Shown here: one piece after another, positions 56,696 through 64,000 of the stretch
Layout of the letters: each line of letters begins with the position of its first letter
Position numbering within the stretch: the stretch's first letter is position 1
Assembly: GCA_965214435.1 (NCBI GenBank)
Contig: OZ243960.1
Span: forward strand, 3,241,264 to 3,305,263
From: Rubrobacter_A sp965214435
Lineage (GTDB): Bacteria; Actinomycetota; Rubrobacteria; Rubrobacterales; Rubrobacteraceae
Direction: 5' to 3'
Length of the DNA: 64,000 bases
Program-made: the position numbers and the translations under genes
Notes under the pieces: model-generated
Told to the model about the DNA's origin: nothing
Seen by the model: the letters and a program-made list of their open reading frames with translations, nothing else
Database searches by the model: none

Positions 56696-58585
56696 ATGAA
56701 AGTTCTTATTGCGCGGGATCTGGTCAAATACCATGGCGGTTATCTTCAGGTGCTCTCCGGTGCCGGGTTGTCGGTCGAAGCCGGCGAGAAGCTCGGCCTC
56801 GTCGGACGCAACGGCGTCGGCAAGACCACCCTCCTGAATGTGCTTTCCGGCGAGTCCGAGCCGGACGAAGGTATAGTCGAGCGCGTCGGCGGCTCAAAGG
56901 TCGGCGTCACCTCCCAGAGTCTGTACGCCGGTCCGCGGGGCCGGGTATCGGTGGAAGGTGAGATCTACGGCGCTTTTGAAGGACTTATCGCCCGCGAAAA
57001 GGAACTAGAAGAGTTAGAAGCAAAGCTATCTGGCAACCCCTCGAACGCCGTCCTGGAACGCTACGGGGCACTCCAGAGCGAGTTCGAGCGCGACGGCGGC
57101 TACGAGTACCGCGCCCGCGTGGCCTCGACACTTTCCTCTTTAGGCTTTGCGCCCGAGGACTGGAAGCGGCCGGTCGGGTCCTTCTCCGGCGGCGAGCAGA
57201 GCCGGGTGGCGCTCGCCCGCCTCTTGCTGGAGGAACCGGATCTCATACTCCTCGACGAGCCGACAAACCATCTCGACCTCCGGGCGATAGAGTGGCTGGA
57301 GGGCTTTGTAAAGAACACGAAGTCCGCGGTGCTCGTCGTCTCCCACGACCGGTACTTCCTGGACGCGGTCTCGGACTCTATCCTGGAGCTTGAGAACGGC
57401 CGCCTCGCGCGCTACCCCGGCAACTACAGCAAGTACGTCGAACAGAAAAAGGCCCGCGACGAGCAACTCACCCGCAAGGCCAAGGCCAACGCCGACCGCC
57501 GGGAGCAACTAGAGCGGTTTATCGAGAAAAACCGGGCGAAAGCCAATAAAGCTACCCAGGCCAAGAGCAAGCAGAAGTTGCTCGACCGCATGGAGAAGGT
57601 CGAGGCTCCGGCAGGGCGGGCAAAGAGCATGAAGCTAGACCTCGGAGACACCTCCCGGGCCGGGAGGATCGTCCTGGAGCTTGAGGGCGTTCGCTACGCT
57701 TACGAGGACTCTGGCGAACCGCTGCTCGACGACCTCGGCCTTACCGTCGAGCGCGGCGAGCGGGTCGCGCTCCTGGGCCCAAACGGTACGGGCAAGAGCA
57801 CCATCATGCGCCTGGCGACCGGCGAGGTCTCTCCGCAGTCCGGAAACGTCCGGCTCGGCCACAACGTCACGCCCGCCTACCAGGACCAGCAGCTCGCCGG
57901 TCTCGACGACGCAAAGACTGTGCTGGAAGAAGCGATGGACGCCACCGGCCTCGACGCCCCGGGCACCCGGGAGTTGCTCGGCTCGTTCCTGTTCTCCGGA
58001 GATGACGTTTTCAAAAAGGTCTCTTCGCTCTCCGGCGGCGAAAAGAGCCGGTTGTCGCTGGCGGAAATCGTCGCCAGCGACGCGAACCTCCTCCTGCTCG
58101 ACGAGCCGACGAACAACCTGGACATCCCGGCCCGCGAAGCCCTGGAAGACGCCCTGCTCCGGTACCGGGGCACGCTGTTCTTTATCTCCCACGACCGGTA
58201 CTTTCTCCGCAAGCTCGCCCGCCGCATCGTCGAGTTGGAGGACAAAAAGCTAACGAACTACCTCGGCGGCTACGACTACTACCGCGCCCACCGGCGGCTG
58301 GATGCCGGGAGCGGCAAGCGCAAGCCCCGCCGCCGGGTCCGTCCGGGGATGAGCAAGGACGAGAGCGTGATCGCCAGCCGGCTCGTAGCCGTCGAAGGTG
58401 AGATCGACGCCACCGAACGCCGCGTATCCCGCCTCGAAAAAGACCTCGCCACCGCCGAGGTCTACGCCGACGGTGAACGCTCCCGCAAGGTAGTCCTGGA
58501 GCACCGCAAGCTCAAGAGTACCCTCGACGGACTCTATAACGACTGGGGCGAACTACTTGCCGAAGCCGAAGAAGCCGGGTTGTGA
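56696..58585 (+). CDS. ABC-F family ATPase (ribosome-associated)
   Basis: A 629-aa protein with two ABC domains and no membrane part. First: GLVGRNGVGKTTLLNVL, signature SFSGGEQSRVALARLL, LILLDEPTNHLDL. Then the charged linker (ADRREQLERFIEKNRAKANK), and second: ALLGPNGTGKSTIMRLA, SSLSGGEKSRLSLAEI, LLLLDEPTNNLDI. A C-terminal basic coiled coil (GKRKPRRRVRPGMSKDESVI onward) resembles the DNA/RNA-binding tail of Uup-type members. ABC-F proteins act on ribosomes; which subtype this is cannot be set by eye. It could be a housekeeping factor or an antibiotic-protection protein. Confidence 0.92.
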   Translation: MKVLIARDLVKYHGGYLQVLSGAGLSVEAGEKLGLVGRNGVGKTTLLNVLSGESEPDEGIVERVGGSKVGVTSQSLYAGPRGRVSVEGEIYGAFEGLIAREKELEELEAKLSGNPSNAVLERYGALQSEFERDGGYEYRARVASTLSSLGFAPEDWKRPVGSFSGGEQSRVALARLLLEEPDLILLDEPTNHLDLRAIEWLEGFVKNTKSAVLVVSHDRYFLDAVSDSILELENGRLARYPGNYSKYVEQKKARDEQLTRKAKANADRREQLERFIEKNRAKANKATQAKSKQKLLDRMEKVEAPAGRAKSMKLDLGDTSRAGRIVLELEGVRYAYEDSGEPLLDDLGLTVERGERVALLGPNGTGKSTIMRLATGEVSPQSGNVRLGHNVTPAYQDQQLAGLDDAKTVLEEAMDATGLDAPGTRELLGSFLFSGDDVFKKVSSLSGGEKSRLSLAEIVASDANLLLLDEPTNNLDIPAREALEDALLRYRGTLFFISHDRYFLRKLARRIVELEDKKLTNYLGGYDYYRAHRRLDAGSGKRKPRRRVRPGMSKDESVIASRLVAVEGEIDATERRVSRLEKDLATAEVYADGERSRKVVLEHRKLKSTLDGLYNDWGELLAEAEEAGL

Positions 58586-58711
58586 CAGCGCCGGGCAAAA
58601 GGCTCCAGCCTTACGCCCGACAAGCCACCAGCATCTCAACTTGTCGGCAGTTCAGCAGAAACAAAAGATGCCGGCTAACAGCGTGGAAGGTCAACACTTC
58701 CGCGACCCGCC

Positions 58712-59596
58712 GTGAGACGTAGCCGGGCCGCCCTCCACGGGGCCGCTCTGCTGCTCGCGCTCCTTGCCACAGCCGGGCTGCTAGCCTCCTGCGGTCCCGG
58801 CAACGCCTCGGCTGTGGAGCTTGAACGCAAGCTCGACTCTCCGGCCGTCTACCGGGTGAGTACGAACGCCGAGAGCCGGTTCTCCGGTCCCGTCTCCGAC
58901 CTACGGGGCGCGACAAAGGTCACCGCGGCTTTCGAGGCCTTCCCCGTCTCCGGGTCGGCGGCGGAGGTCGAGATACTCTACCTCGCGGCCAGCGTTCGGG
59001 ACGCTAACGGGGATTTTGTTGCCCTCGACCTCGGGGACCTCTCCGGTAAGAAAGCCCGCGTGGAGTTCGGACCGCCGGGCGTGGTATCCGGGGTAACCGG
59101 CGAAGAGGCGCTTCTCGACGCCGGCATACCGCTAATATTGGTAGAAGACCTCATAGCCTCCCTCTTTCCCCCGCTACCCCAGGAGTCGATGCGGAGGGAA
59201 GATACCTGGACCGGTAACGCGCCCGTGCCCTTCTCAAATCTCCAGAACGGCCCCGACGTCCGCATGCGCTACCTGCTCTCCGGGGTGGATCCCGGCACCG
59301 CGACGGTCGAGGGCTACGAGTTGTCCACCGGCCCCCGGTCTTTTACCGAGGAGTTAGCCGGCGGGGAAGTGACCGGCCGCGGGGAGTTGGACGTAACGTT
59401 CAACGGAGAGTACGACGACCGGGAAGGTTACACGACGGCGGAGAGCACCGCTGAGTTTGAATCAAACTTCATCCGGCTACCCGGCGGCTCGCGCTACGCC
59501 AACGGTAACCTGCGCCTGGGGCGCACTACGACCGTGGAAAGCTTGAACCCGGCGGAGCAGTTCGGCCTCGACCCGGACGGCAGTTCTTTAGAGTAA
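58712..59596 (+). CDS. Probable lipoprotein of unknown function
   Basis: A 294-aa protein with a lipobox: basic N-terminus (MRRSRAALHGAALLLALLAT), hydrophobic core and LLASC, so Cys27 would be lipidated and the protein anchored outside the membrane. The mature part is beta-rich (VTAAFEAFPVSGSAAEVEIL, ALDLGDLSGKKARVEFGPPG, TATVEGYELSTGPRSFTEEL). GTG start at 58712. No family recognised; the pattern resembles actinobacterial LppX/DUF-type beta-sheet lipoproteins only loosely. Confidence 0.7.
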   Translation: MRRSRAALHGAALLLALLATAGLLASCGPGNASAVELERKLDSPAVYRVSTNAESRFSGPVSDLRGATKVTAAFEAFPVSGSAAEVEILYLAASVRDANGDFVALDLGDLSGKKARVEFGPPGVVSGVTGEEALLDAGIPLILVEDLIASLFPPLPQESMRREDTWTGNAPVPFSNLQNGPDVRMRYLLSGVDPGTATVEGYELSTGPRSFTEELAGGEVTGRGELDVTFNGEYDDREGYTTAESTAEFESNFIRLPGGSRYANGNLRLGRTTTVESLNPAEQFGLDPDGSSLE

Positions 59597-59629
59597 CTTC
59601 GGGGGATGATAAAAGTTCATCCGCGAAAG

Positions 59630-59703
59630 TCGGGACGAGAGGATTTGAACCTCCGACCTCCTCGTCCCGAACGAGGCGCGCTGCCAGGCTGCGCTACGTC
59701 CCG
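59630..59703 (-). tRNA. tRNA-Pro (CGG anticodon)
   Basis: Minus-strand cloverleaf: CGGGACG acceptor with CGTCCCG, D-arm TAGCGCAGCCTGGCAGCGC, anticodon loop TTCGGGA between CCTCG and CGAGG, T-arm GGAGGTTCAAATCCTCT, discriminator A. Confidence 0.95.
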
Positions 59704-59774
59704 ACTTCGGGGCTATTATAGCAGCCGTACCCTGGTTGTCAGGGCGGGACCACCCTTAACCTTCTGTTTAACGG

Positions 59775-60887
59775 CTAACCGGCGGCTATGAAAGAACTGT
59801 CCCGGCCAGCGTAAAGCTCAAGAGCCCCGGCGACGGCTTCGGCGACGGTTACCGGGTAGTAGGGATCCGAGGCTATCTCTAACTCCACAGGGTTCGTGAG
59901 GTGCAGGGGTTCTACCATGACCGCCGGGATGTTGGTCTCCCGGAGGATGTCGTAGGAGCGGCCGAACTCCCCGATATCCGCGGTACCTAAAGCCCGGGTA
60001 ATCCCTTTCTGAACATACGCTGCGGCCATCCGGCCCCGGTGCGAGCGGTAGCCGAGCCGCTCGAAGTAGAACGTGGCCGTGCCGGCCGCCCTCGGTGAGC
60101 GGTAGGCGGCGTGGTGGATGCAAACGACCATCTTGGCCCCCGAAGAGTTCGCGAGAAACGCCCGGTCGGAGTCCGATACCGTCTCGTCGGTGCTGCGGGT
60201 GAGCAGCACCTCCCGGGCCGGCAGTATCTGGGCGAGCTCCGTGGCAACGGCCAGGTTGAGTTCGGCTTCCGACAGACCGGTCGGGGCGCTATAACCCGTA
60301 TCCCGGCCGCCGTGGGCGGCGTCGACGACCAGGGTCCCGTCGAATAGGTCGTCGGCGAAGTAACCGCCGTGTTTGTCCGGCAGCGGATGGGTGCCCAAGG
60401 TCTGGGCGGCGTAGGTATCGAGGACCTTGAATAATCCTTCGTCGACGATACCGTCCGCGGAGAGGCCGGCGTTTCTCTGGAAGTCCCGCACGGCCCGGTC
60501 CGTCCGGCCGTCCAGAACCCCGTTTACGGCGCCGGGATCGAAACCGAGGTCGTTTAGCATGCGTTGCAGGCCCACCACATCAGCACCCCGGAAAGGCTCT
60601 TGACGCAGGTAGAGCATACGGCTCCCGGGCCGGTAGCCACTCTCGTAGATGTCCCGCCAGGTCTGGGAGTCCACGAGACCGTCAGCCAGAATGCCGACGT
60701 TCTGCTGGAAAGCCCGGACGGCGAGTTCCGTTCGGGGACCGAATACCTCGTCTATACCCCGGTTGCCAAGGTCGTAGCCCAGCGCATTCAACCGGGTCTG
60801 CAAGTCTACGACTTCCCGGCCCCGGTCGCCGGGCCGTAGAGTACGACCCCCCGGACGTGGCGCGTACCCGTTTAACTCTATTTCCAT
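59775..60887 (-). CDS. CwlM-like N-acetylmuramoyl-L-alanine amidase with two peptidoglycan-binding domains
   Basis: A 370-aa protein: two PG_binding_1 domains (LRPGDRGREVVDLQTRLNAL with AVRAFQQNVGILADGLVD, and VVGLQRMLNDLGFDPGAVNG with AVRDFQRNAGLSADGIVD) and a C-terminal amidase_3 domain. Zinc-site residues look intact: DAAHGGRDTG (His), SEAELNLAVA (Glu), CIHHAAYRSP (His) and VEPLHLTNPVE (Glu). There is no signal peptide. Architecture, the RMLYLRQEPFRGADVVGLQ segment and proximity to trxA match mycobacterial CwlM, a cytoplasmic regulator of MurA; CwlM has lost a zinc ligand that is present here. Function as enzyme or regulator is open. Confidence 0.82.
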   Translation of the reverse strand: MEIELNGYAPRPGGRTLRPGDRGREVVDLQTRLNALGYDLGNRGIDEVFGPRTELAVRAFQQNVGILADGLVDSQTWRDIYESGYRPGSRMLYLRQEPFRGADVVGLQRMLNDLGFDPGAVNGVLDGRTDRAVRDFQRNAGLSADGIVDEGLFKVLDTYAAQTLGTHPLPDKHGGYFADDLFDGTLVVDAAHGGRDTGYSAPTGLSEAELNLAVATELAQILPAREVLLTRSTDETVSDSDRAFLANSSGAKMVVCIHHAAYRSPRAAGTATFYFERLGYRSHRGRMAAAYVQKGITRALGTADIGEFGRSYDILRETNIPAVMVEPLHLTNPVELEIASDPYYPVTVAEAVAGALELYAGRDSSFIAAG

Positions 60888-60942
60888 AAATTCATCCTGT
60901 AGCGGGCCGGTAAAAGAGAGACAAGAGTCGTCGTGGCACCAG

Positions 60943-60978
60943 AAAAGCGCCGGGCTTTTTATGAAAGAGTCCGGCGCT
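60943..60978 (-). terminator. Terminator after groES
   Basis: On the minus strand AGCGCCGG and CCGGCGCT are perfect complements around an AT-rich loop, followed by TTTTC. It sits 31 bases after the groES stop. Confidence 0.8.
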
Positions 60979-61009
60979 CAGAGATATTCTGGTGTCTTCT
61001 CAGTTTAAA

Positions 61010-61276
61010 CTAGTCCTCGACGACGCCCAGGATATCTTCGGCGTCCAGGATCATGTAGTCGTCGCCGTTGAGCCGGATCTCGGTCCCGGAGTACTTGGCG
61101 AAGACGATCACGTCCCCCTCGCTGACCTTGACCTCCTCGGACTCACCGACCGCGACCACCTCGGCCGTCTGCGGCTTTTCCTTGGCGGTATCGGGCAGCA
61201 CGATGCCGGACTCGGTCTGCTGCTCGCGCTCGATCATCTTTACCAGCGCCCGCTCGCCTAGCGGTTTGAATTTCAT
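61010..61276 (-). CDS. groES: GroES co-chaperonin (Hsp10)
   Basis: Hsp10 caps the GroEL folding chamber. The 88-aa sequence shows FKPLGERALVKMIEREQQTE (N-terminal strand), the mobile loop QQTESGIVLPDTAKEKPQ with the hydrophobic IVL that binds GroEL, and GDVIVFAKYSGTEIRLNGDD. Length is slightly short but complete. No groEL gene follows; the next gene downstream is the amidase after a terminator. A well-formed promoter with an internal palindrome lies upstream. Confidence 0.94.
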   Translation of the reverse strand: MKFKPLGERALVKMIEREQQTESGIVLPDTAKEKPQTAEVVAVGESEEVKVSEGDVIVFAKYSGTEIRLNGDDYMILDAEDILGVVED

Positions 61277-61376
61277 ATCAACTACCTCCTCTAAACTACT
61301 GTGAACTTTTTACTGCTGAACCCTCCAGTTTCCCCGCATCCGGGACTCTGGAAAATTCCGTTCGCGATTGTAACTT

Positions 61377-61405
61377 CCCGGGTTGCAAACCGCAATCGCA
61401 TTTCC
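61377..61405 (-). promoter_or_regulatory. groES promoter with internal inverted repeat
   Basis: On the minus strand TTGCGG and TACAAT are separated by exactly 17 bases, about 100 bases upstream of groES. TTGTAAC and GTTGCAA (61378-61398, one mismatch, seven-base spacer) form an inverted repeat across the spacer, and GCGATTG/CAATCGC flank it. A heat-shock repressor operator is plausible. It is not the CIRCE sequence. Confidence 0.55.
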
Positions 61406-61423
61406 GCGATTACGAATTTATAT

Positions 61424-61759
61424 TTACGCCTCCGGCCGCGGCTCGTCGGCGAGCCCGAGTTGGGCGGAGAGCTGCTGCTTGGGCAAGGCTCCGACGGCCC
61501 GCTGGACGATCTCGCCGTTCTCGAAGCGGATGATCGTCGGTATGCTGGAGATGCTGTAGCTCATGGCCGTAGAGGGGTTATCGTCGACGTTGACCTTTAC
61601 AAAAGCAACGTCGTCCCGGCTCTCGGACATTTCGTCGAGTATCGGGGAAATTCTCTTGCACGGACCACACCACGGCGCCCAAAAATCTACTATTACCGGC
61701 TTTTCGGCTCGCAGGACATCGCTGTTAAAGCTTGAGTCCGTTACCTCGCTAACCGCCAT
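61424..61759 (-). CDS. trxA: Thioredoxin
   Basis: A 111-aa thioredoxin with WAPWCGPCKRISPILDEMS, carrying the redox pair Cys-Gly-Pro-Cys, and the cis-Pro strand SISSIPTIIRFENGEIV. It reduces protein disulfides in the cytosol. In mycobacteria trxC is next to cwlM; here groES and its promoter lie between trxA and the CwlM-like gene. ATG 61759 follows GGAGGTAG. Confidence 0.95.
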   Translation of the reverse strand: MAVSEVTDSSFNSDVLRAEKPVIVDFWAPWCGPCKRISPILDEMSESRDDVAFVKVNVDDNPSTAMSYSISSIPTIIRFENGEIVQRAVGALPKQQLSAQLGLADEPRPEA

Positions 61760-61859
61760 ATAACTCTACCTCCGTCACTCTATCTGGAGTACGACGCCGA
61801 GATTCTAGCACGCTGTGGCGGCCGTTCCGGACGCCGGAGACCCGGTAAACTCACGGCTC

Positions 61860-62831
61860 CTACCCGCCGTCTCCCAGGGTACTGCCGGAAAGCGTTTCGA
61901 TGCGTACAGACTCCGCGAGCTCCTCGGCCCGCCGGGCCTCAAACGCTCCCGCTCCGAGGGTCTCGGCATTTGCCGCGGCGCAACCGGCCGCGAGCCGCAT
62001 CGCCTCGACGGGCGGCAGTTTGCGGTGCGTCAGGCCGGAGAGAAGCCCGGCCAGGTAAGCGTCTCCGCTCCCGATAGTAGACAGCGCCTCGACCTGCGGA
62101 GCCCGGGCGGCTATTATGCCGGCGTCACCGCCGGAGCCGGTCTCCAGGTAGGAGTATCCTTCGGGGGAGGTTATACACGCCGCCTCGGCCCCGAACTCGA
62201 CGAGCCGGTCGAGGCCCCGCGAAAAATCTTCCTCCTCTATAAAGTCGAAGCCCACGACGCTCTCGGCTTCGCTCTGGTTCGGGCTTACGAGCGAGGGCTC
62301 CGCCTTGAGCGCGGCCCGCACGACCGTTGGGGTGGCGTCCACGACCGTGTAGAGTCCGAGCTCGCGCGAGCGGTAGACCAGGTCCGCCAGGAAACTCTCC
62401 TCGACGTCTTCCGGTAGGCTGCCGGCGAATACCACGACCGTCGCGTACTCCATCAGGAACTCCAGCCGGCGCGAGAACTCGGTCCTGGCGGCGGCGCTCA
62501 CGGGCGGGCCGTACTCGTTGATCTCGGTCTGCGTGCCCGTGGTCGTATCTATAAGCGCGGTAGAGGTCCGGGACGAGCCGGCTATCTCCACAAAGTCGAA
62601 CGGTATCGCCGACTCGGATAAGCCGTCCCGGATGGCGTCCCCGTTACGCCCGCCGACAAAGCCCGTCGCCAGCACCGGGGTACCCAGTTCTCTGAGCCCG
62701 CGGGCCACGTTTATACCTTTCCCACCGGCCAGGGTCACGCTCTCCGGCGCCCGGTGCCGCTGTCCTAGAGCCAGGCTGGGCACCACCAGGGTTCGGGCGA
62801 CCGCTGCGTTAAGGGTAACGGTCAGGATCAC
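61860..62831 (-). CDS. PfkB-family 1-phosphofructokinase-like kinase
   Basis: A 323-aa ribokinase-superfamily kinase of the FruK/LacC branch: MILTVTLNAAVARTLVVPSL (the TVTLNPA-like start), LAGGKGINVARGLRELG, SLPEDV, LVSPNQSEAE and the C-terminal catalytic STIGSGDAYLAGLLSGL, where GAGD is GSGD with the base Asp retained. Likely phosphorylates fructose-1-P or another sugar phosphate. It overlaps the carboxypeptidase gene by 4 bases, so the two are co-translated, an unusual pairing. FruK normally accompanies a fructose PTS, which is not seen here. Confidence 0.85.
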   Translation of the reverse strand: MILTVTLNAAVARTLVVPSLALGQRHRAPESVTLAGGKGINVARGLRELGTPVLATGFVGGRNGDAIRDGLSESAIPFDFVEIAGSSRTSTALIDTTTGTQTEINEYGPPVSAAARTEFSRRLEFLMEYATVVVFAGSLPEDVEESFLADLVYRSRELGLYTVVDATPTVVRAALKAEPSLVSPNQSEAESVVGFDFIEEEDFSRGLDRLVEFGAEAACITSPEGYSYLETGSGGDAGIIAARAPQVEALSTIGSGDAYLAGLLSGLTHRKLPPVEAMRLAAGCAAANAETLGAGAFEARRAEELAESVRIETLSGSTLGDGG

Positions 62832-64000
62832 GACTTCTCCGTTCTTTGACCAAATACTCCACCCACCGTATACCGTACTCTATCCCACAACGACGCCTCC
62901 GTGTAACCCTCCCGGGTTACAAGCGGGCTCTCCCCGACCTTCTCGCCGCCGACGGTCGCTACCACCCGGCCAAGCTCCGTGCCGGGCTCCGCGGCGTCGG
63001 GCAACTCCTTTTCTACCGTCACGCTGCGCTCCAAAGTGGCACCCTTCTCTGCAAGGTCCGAGACGCTTTTCTCGGCGACGAGTCGCACGCTCCTCTCCTC
63101 TCGGTAGGGCATCGGGACTTCGGCGTACCGGGCGCCTTTTTCCACGACTTCCCGCCGGTCGTAGGCGTCAAAGCCATACTTGAAAGCTTCTTCCGTCTCC
63201 CCGAAACGGTCCGCGGCGTTTAGCACGACCGCCAGGTAAGCTTCGTCCCCGGCGGCGGCTGAAGCGACGAGGCTCTTCCCGGCGGCGGGGGTCGTGCCGG
63301 TTTTTACCCCGTTTGCCGGCGGGTAGTAGAAGAGCAGCTCGTTTGTGTTCTGGAGCGGTATCTCGCGGCCCTCTTGCGTATCCACGGTTGCCCGGGTAGT
63401 ATCCACGATCTCTCTGAATACCGGCGACTCTAGGGCCGATTGCGCGAGGGAGGTGAGATCCCGGGCCGTGGAGTAGTGTCCCGGCGCATCGAAACCGACC
63501 GGGTTTTCAAAGTGCGTATTGTCGAGCCCTAGCTTTTCGGCTTTGCGGTTCATCTTCTCTACAAAGCGTCCGACGCTGCCGTCCCCGAACTCCTCGGCCA
63601 GCGCGTAGGCCGCGTCGTTCCCCGAGGCGAGCATCGACGCCAGAAGCAACTCCCGGACCGTAATCCGGTCGCCGGCCCGCAAACCGACATTGCTGTAAGC
63701 CGGGCTTGCGTAAGCCGCTGCACCAGCGGAGACCACGACCGGCCTTTCGAGGTCTCCGGCCTCATCCAAAACCACGAGGGCGGTCATGATCTTGGTCGTA
63801 GAAGCTATCGGCAGCCGCGCCCCCGCGTTCTCCCCGGCCAGATACTCACCGGTCGCCCCGTCCGCTAGAACCCAGGCCCGGGCCGAGACTTCCGGCTCCT
63901 CTACCCCGTCCTGAGCACCCGCTGCAGGGATTACCAGAAAAAACAGTCCGCAGGCGCAAATGCAGGCGCAGGTAAAGGCGTAGACGCGAACGGACTTCAG
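62828..64000 (-). CDS. D-alanyl-D-alanine carboxypeptidase (PBP5-type), N-terminus at window edge
   Basis: A serine-type DD-carboxypeptidase that trims peptidoglycan stem peptides. At the edge the sequence is already in a signal peptide (hydrophobic, with three Cys, then FFLVIPAAGAQ), so only a few N-terminal codons, if any, are missing. The mature part has IASTTKIMTALVV with the active-site SxxK (STTK), LLASMLASGNDAAYALAEEF (SGN) and VKTGTTPAAGKSLVASA (KTG). A C-terminal beta domain (PBP5_C) follows. The first in-frame ATG in the window, at 63787, lies after the active-site Ser and is not the start. Overlaps the PfkB kinase gene. Confidence 0.94.
   Translation of the reverse strand: MKSVRVYAFTCACICACGLFFLVIPAAGAQDGVEEPEVSARAWVLADGATGEYLAGENAGARLPIASTTKIMTALVVLDEAGDLERPVVVSAGAAAYASPAYSNVGLRAGDRITVRELLLASMLASGNDAAYALAEEFGDGSVGRFVEKMNRKAEKLGLDNTHFENPVGFDAPGHYSTARDLTSLAQSALESPVFREIVDTTRATVDTQEGREIPLQNTNELLFYYPPANGVKTGTTPAAGKSLVASAAAGDEAYLAVVLNAADRFGETEEAFKYGFDAYDRREVVEKGARYAEVPMPYREERSVRLVAEKSVSDLAEKGATLERSVTVEKELPDAAEPGTELGRVVATVGGEKVGESPLVTREGYTEASLWDRVRYTVGGVFGQRTEKS

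Overview
The window is high-GC DNA from an actinobacterial chromosome, most like Rubrobacter or a close relative. This is inferred from the mycobacterial-type order carD-ispD-ispF (with cysS and rlmB nearby), from disA-radA-clpC, a class I lysyl-tRNA synthetase, and a trxA neighbour resembling CwlM. No rRNA gene or species-specific marker is present, so genus is a judgement rather than a proof.

Layout. 1-19.9 kb is a dense, minus-strand core block: translation and tRNA charging (rlmB, cysS, gltX, lysK, tilS), isoprenoid synthesis (ispD, ispF), stress and DNA integrity (carD, disA, radA, clpC, ftsH), transcription elongation (greA), cofactors (coaX, folP, a folB-like fusion, folK) and purine salvage (hpt). 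20.0-26.4 kb is a 6.3-kb integrative element in the 3' half of the initiator tRNA-fMet gene. It carries a tyrosine integrase, a primase-polymerase and a RepA-type ATPase in two frames, two small Cro/C1-type regulators, small accessory genes and a cluster of DnaA-box-like sites. 26.4-34.1 kb is core again: tRNA-fMet, tRNA-Ala, a Nif3-family gene, sugar metabolism (fructokinase, mannose-6-phosphate isomerase, sugar transporter) and murJ.

34.2-54.15 kb is a 19.9-kb genomic island in tRNA-Arg(CCG), bounded by a 47-bp direct repeat of the tRNA 3' part. It carries a TIR-like (DUF1863) protein with a small membrane protein, a type I restriction-modification locus (hsdM-hsdS-hsdR) followed by a YgjP-like metallopeptidase, a P4/D5-type primase-helicase with nearby G-rich repeats, a secreted protein with an LPXTG-like tail, a family of zinc-ribbon membrane-anchored proteins with decayed copies, and an integrase related to that of the first element. 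54.2-64 kb returns to core: phosphoesterase, DUF2203, dtd, a methyltransferase, an ABC-F ATPase, a lipoprotein, tRNA-Pro, a CwlM-like amidase, groES, trxA, a PfkB kinase and a D-Ala-D-Ala carboxypeptidase that runs off the window.

The most unusual items are: (1) a ClpC-type double N-domain fused to a dihydroneopterin-aldolase-like domain inside the folate operon, 4 kb from clpC, with two apparent active-site substitutions; (2) apparent non-canonical ATA and ATT starts on the adjacent ispD and ispF genes; (3) a primase/helicase gene split by a -1 shift at an A8 run inside a large hairpin; (4) the TIR-like plus membrane-protein pair, a candidate defence module; (5) a zinc-ribbon/membrane protein family with a copy caught in decay. 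Alignments were made by eye; no database search was run.
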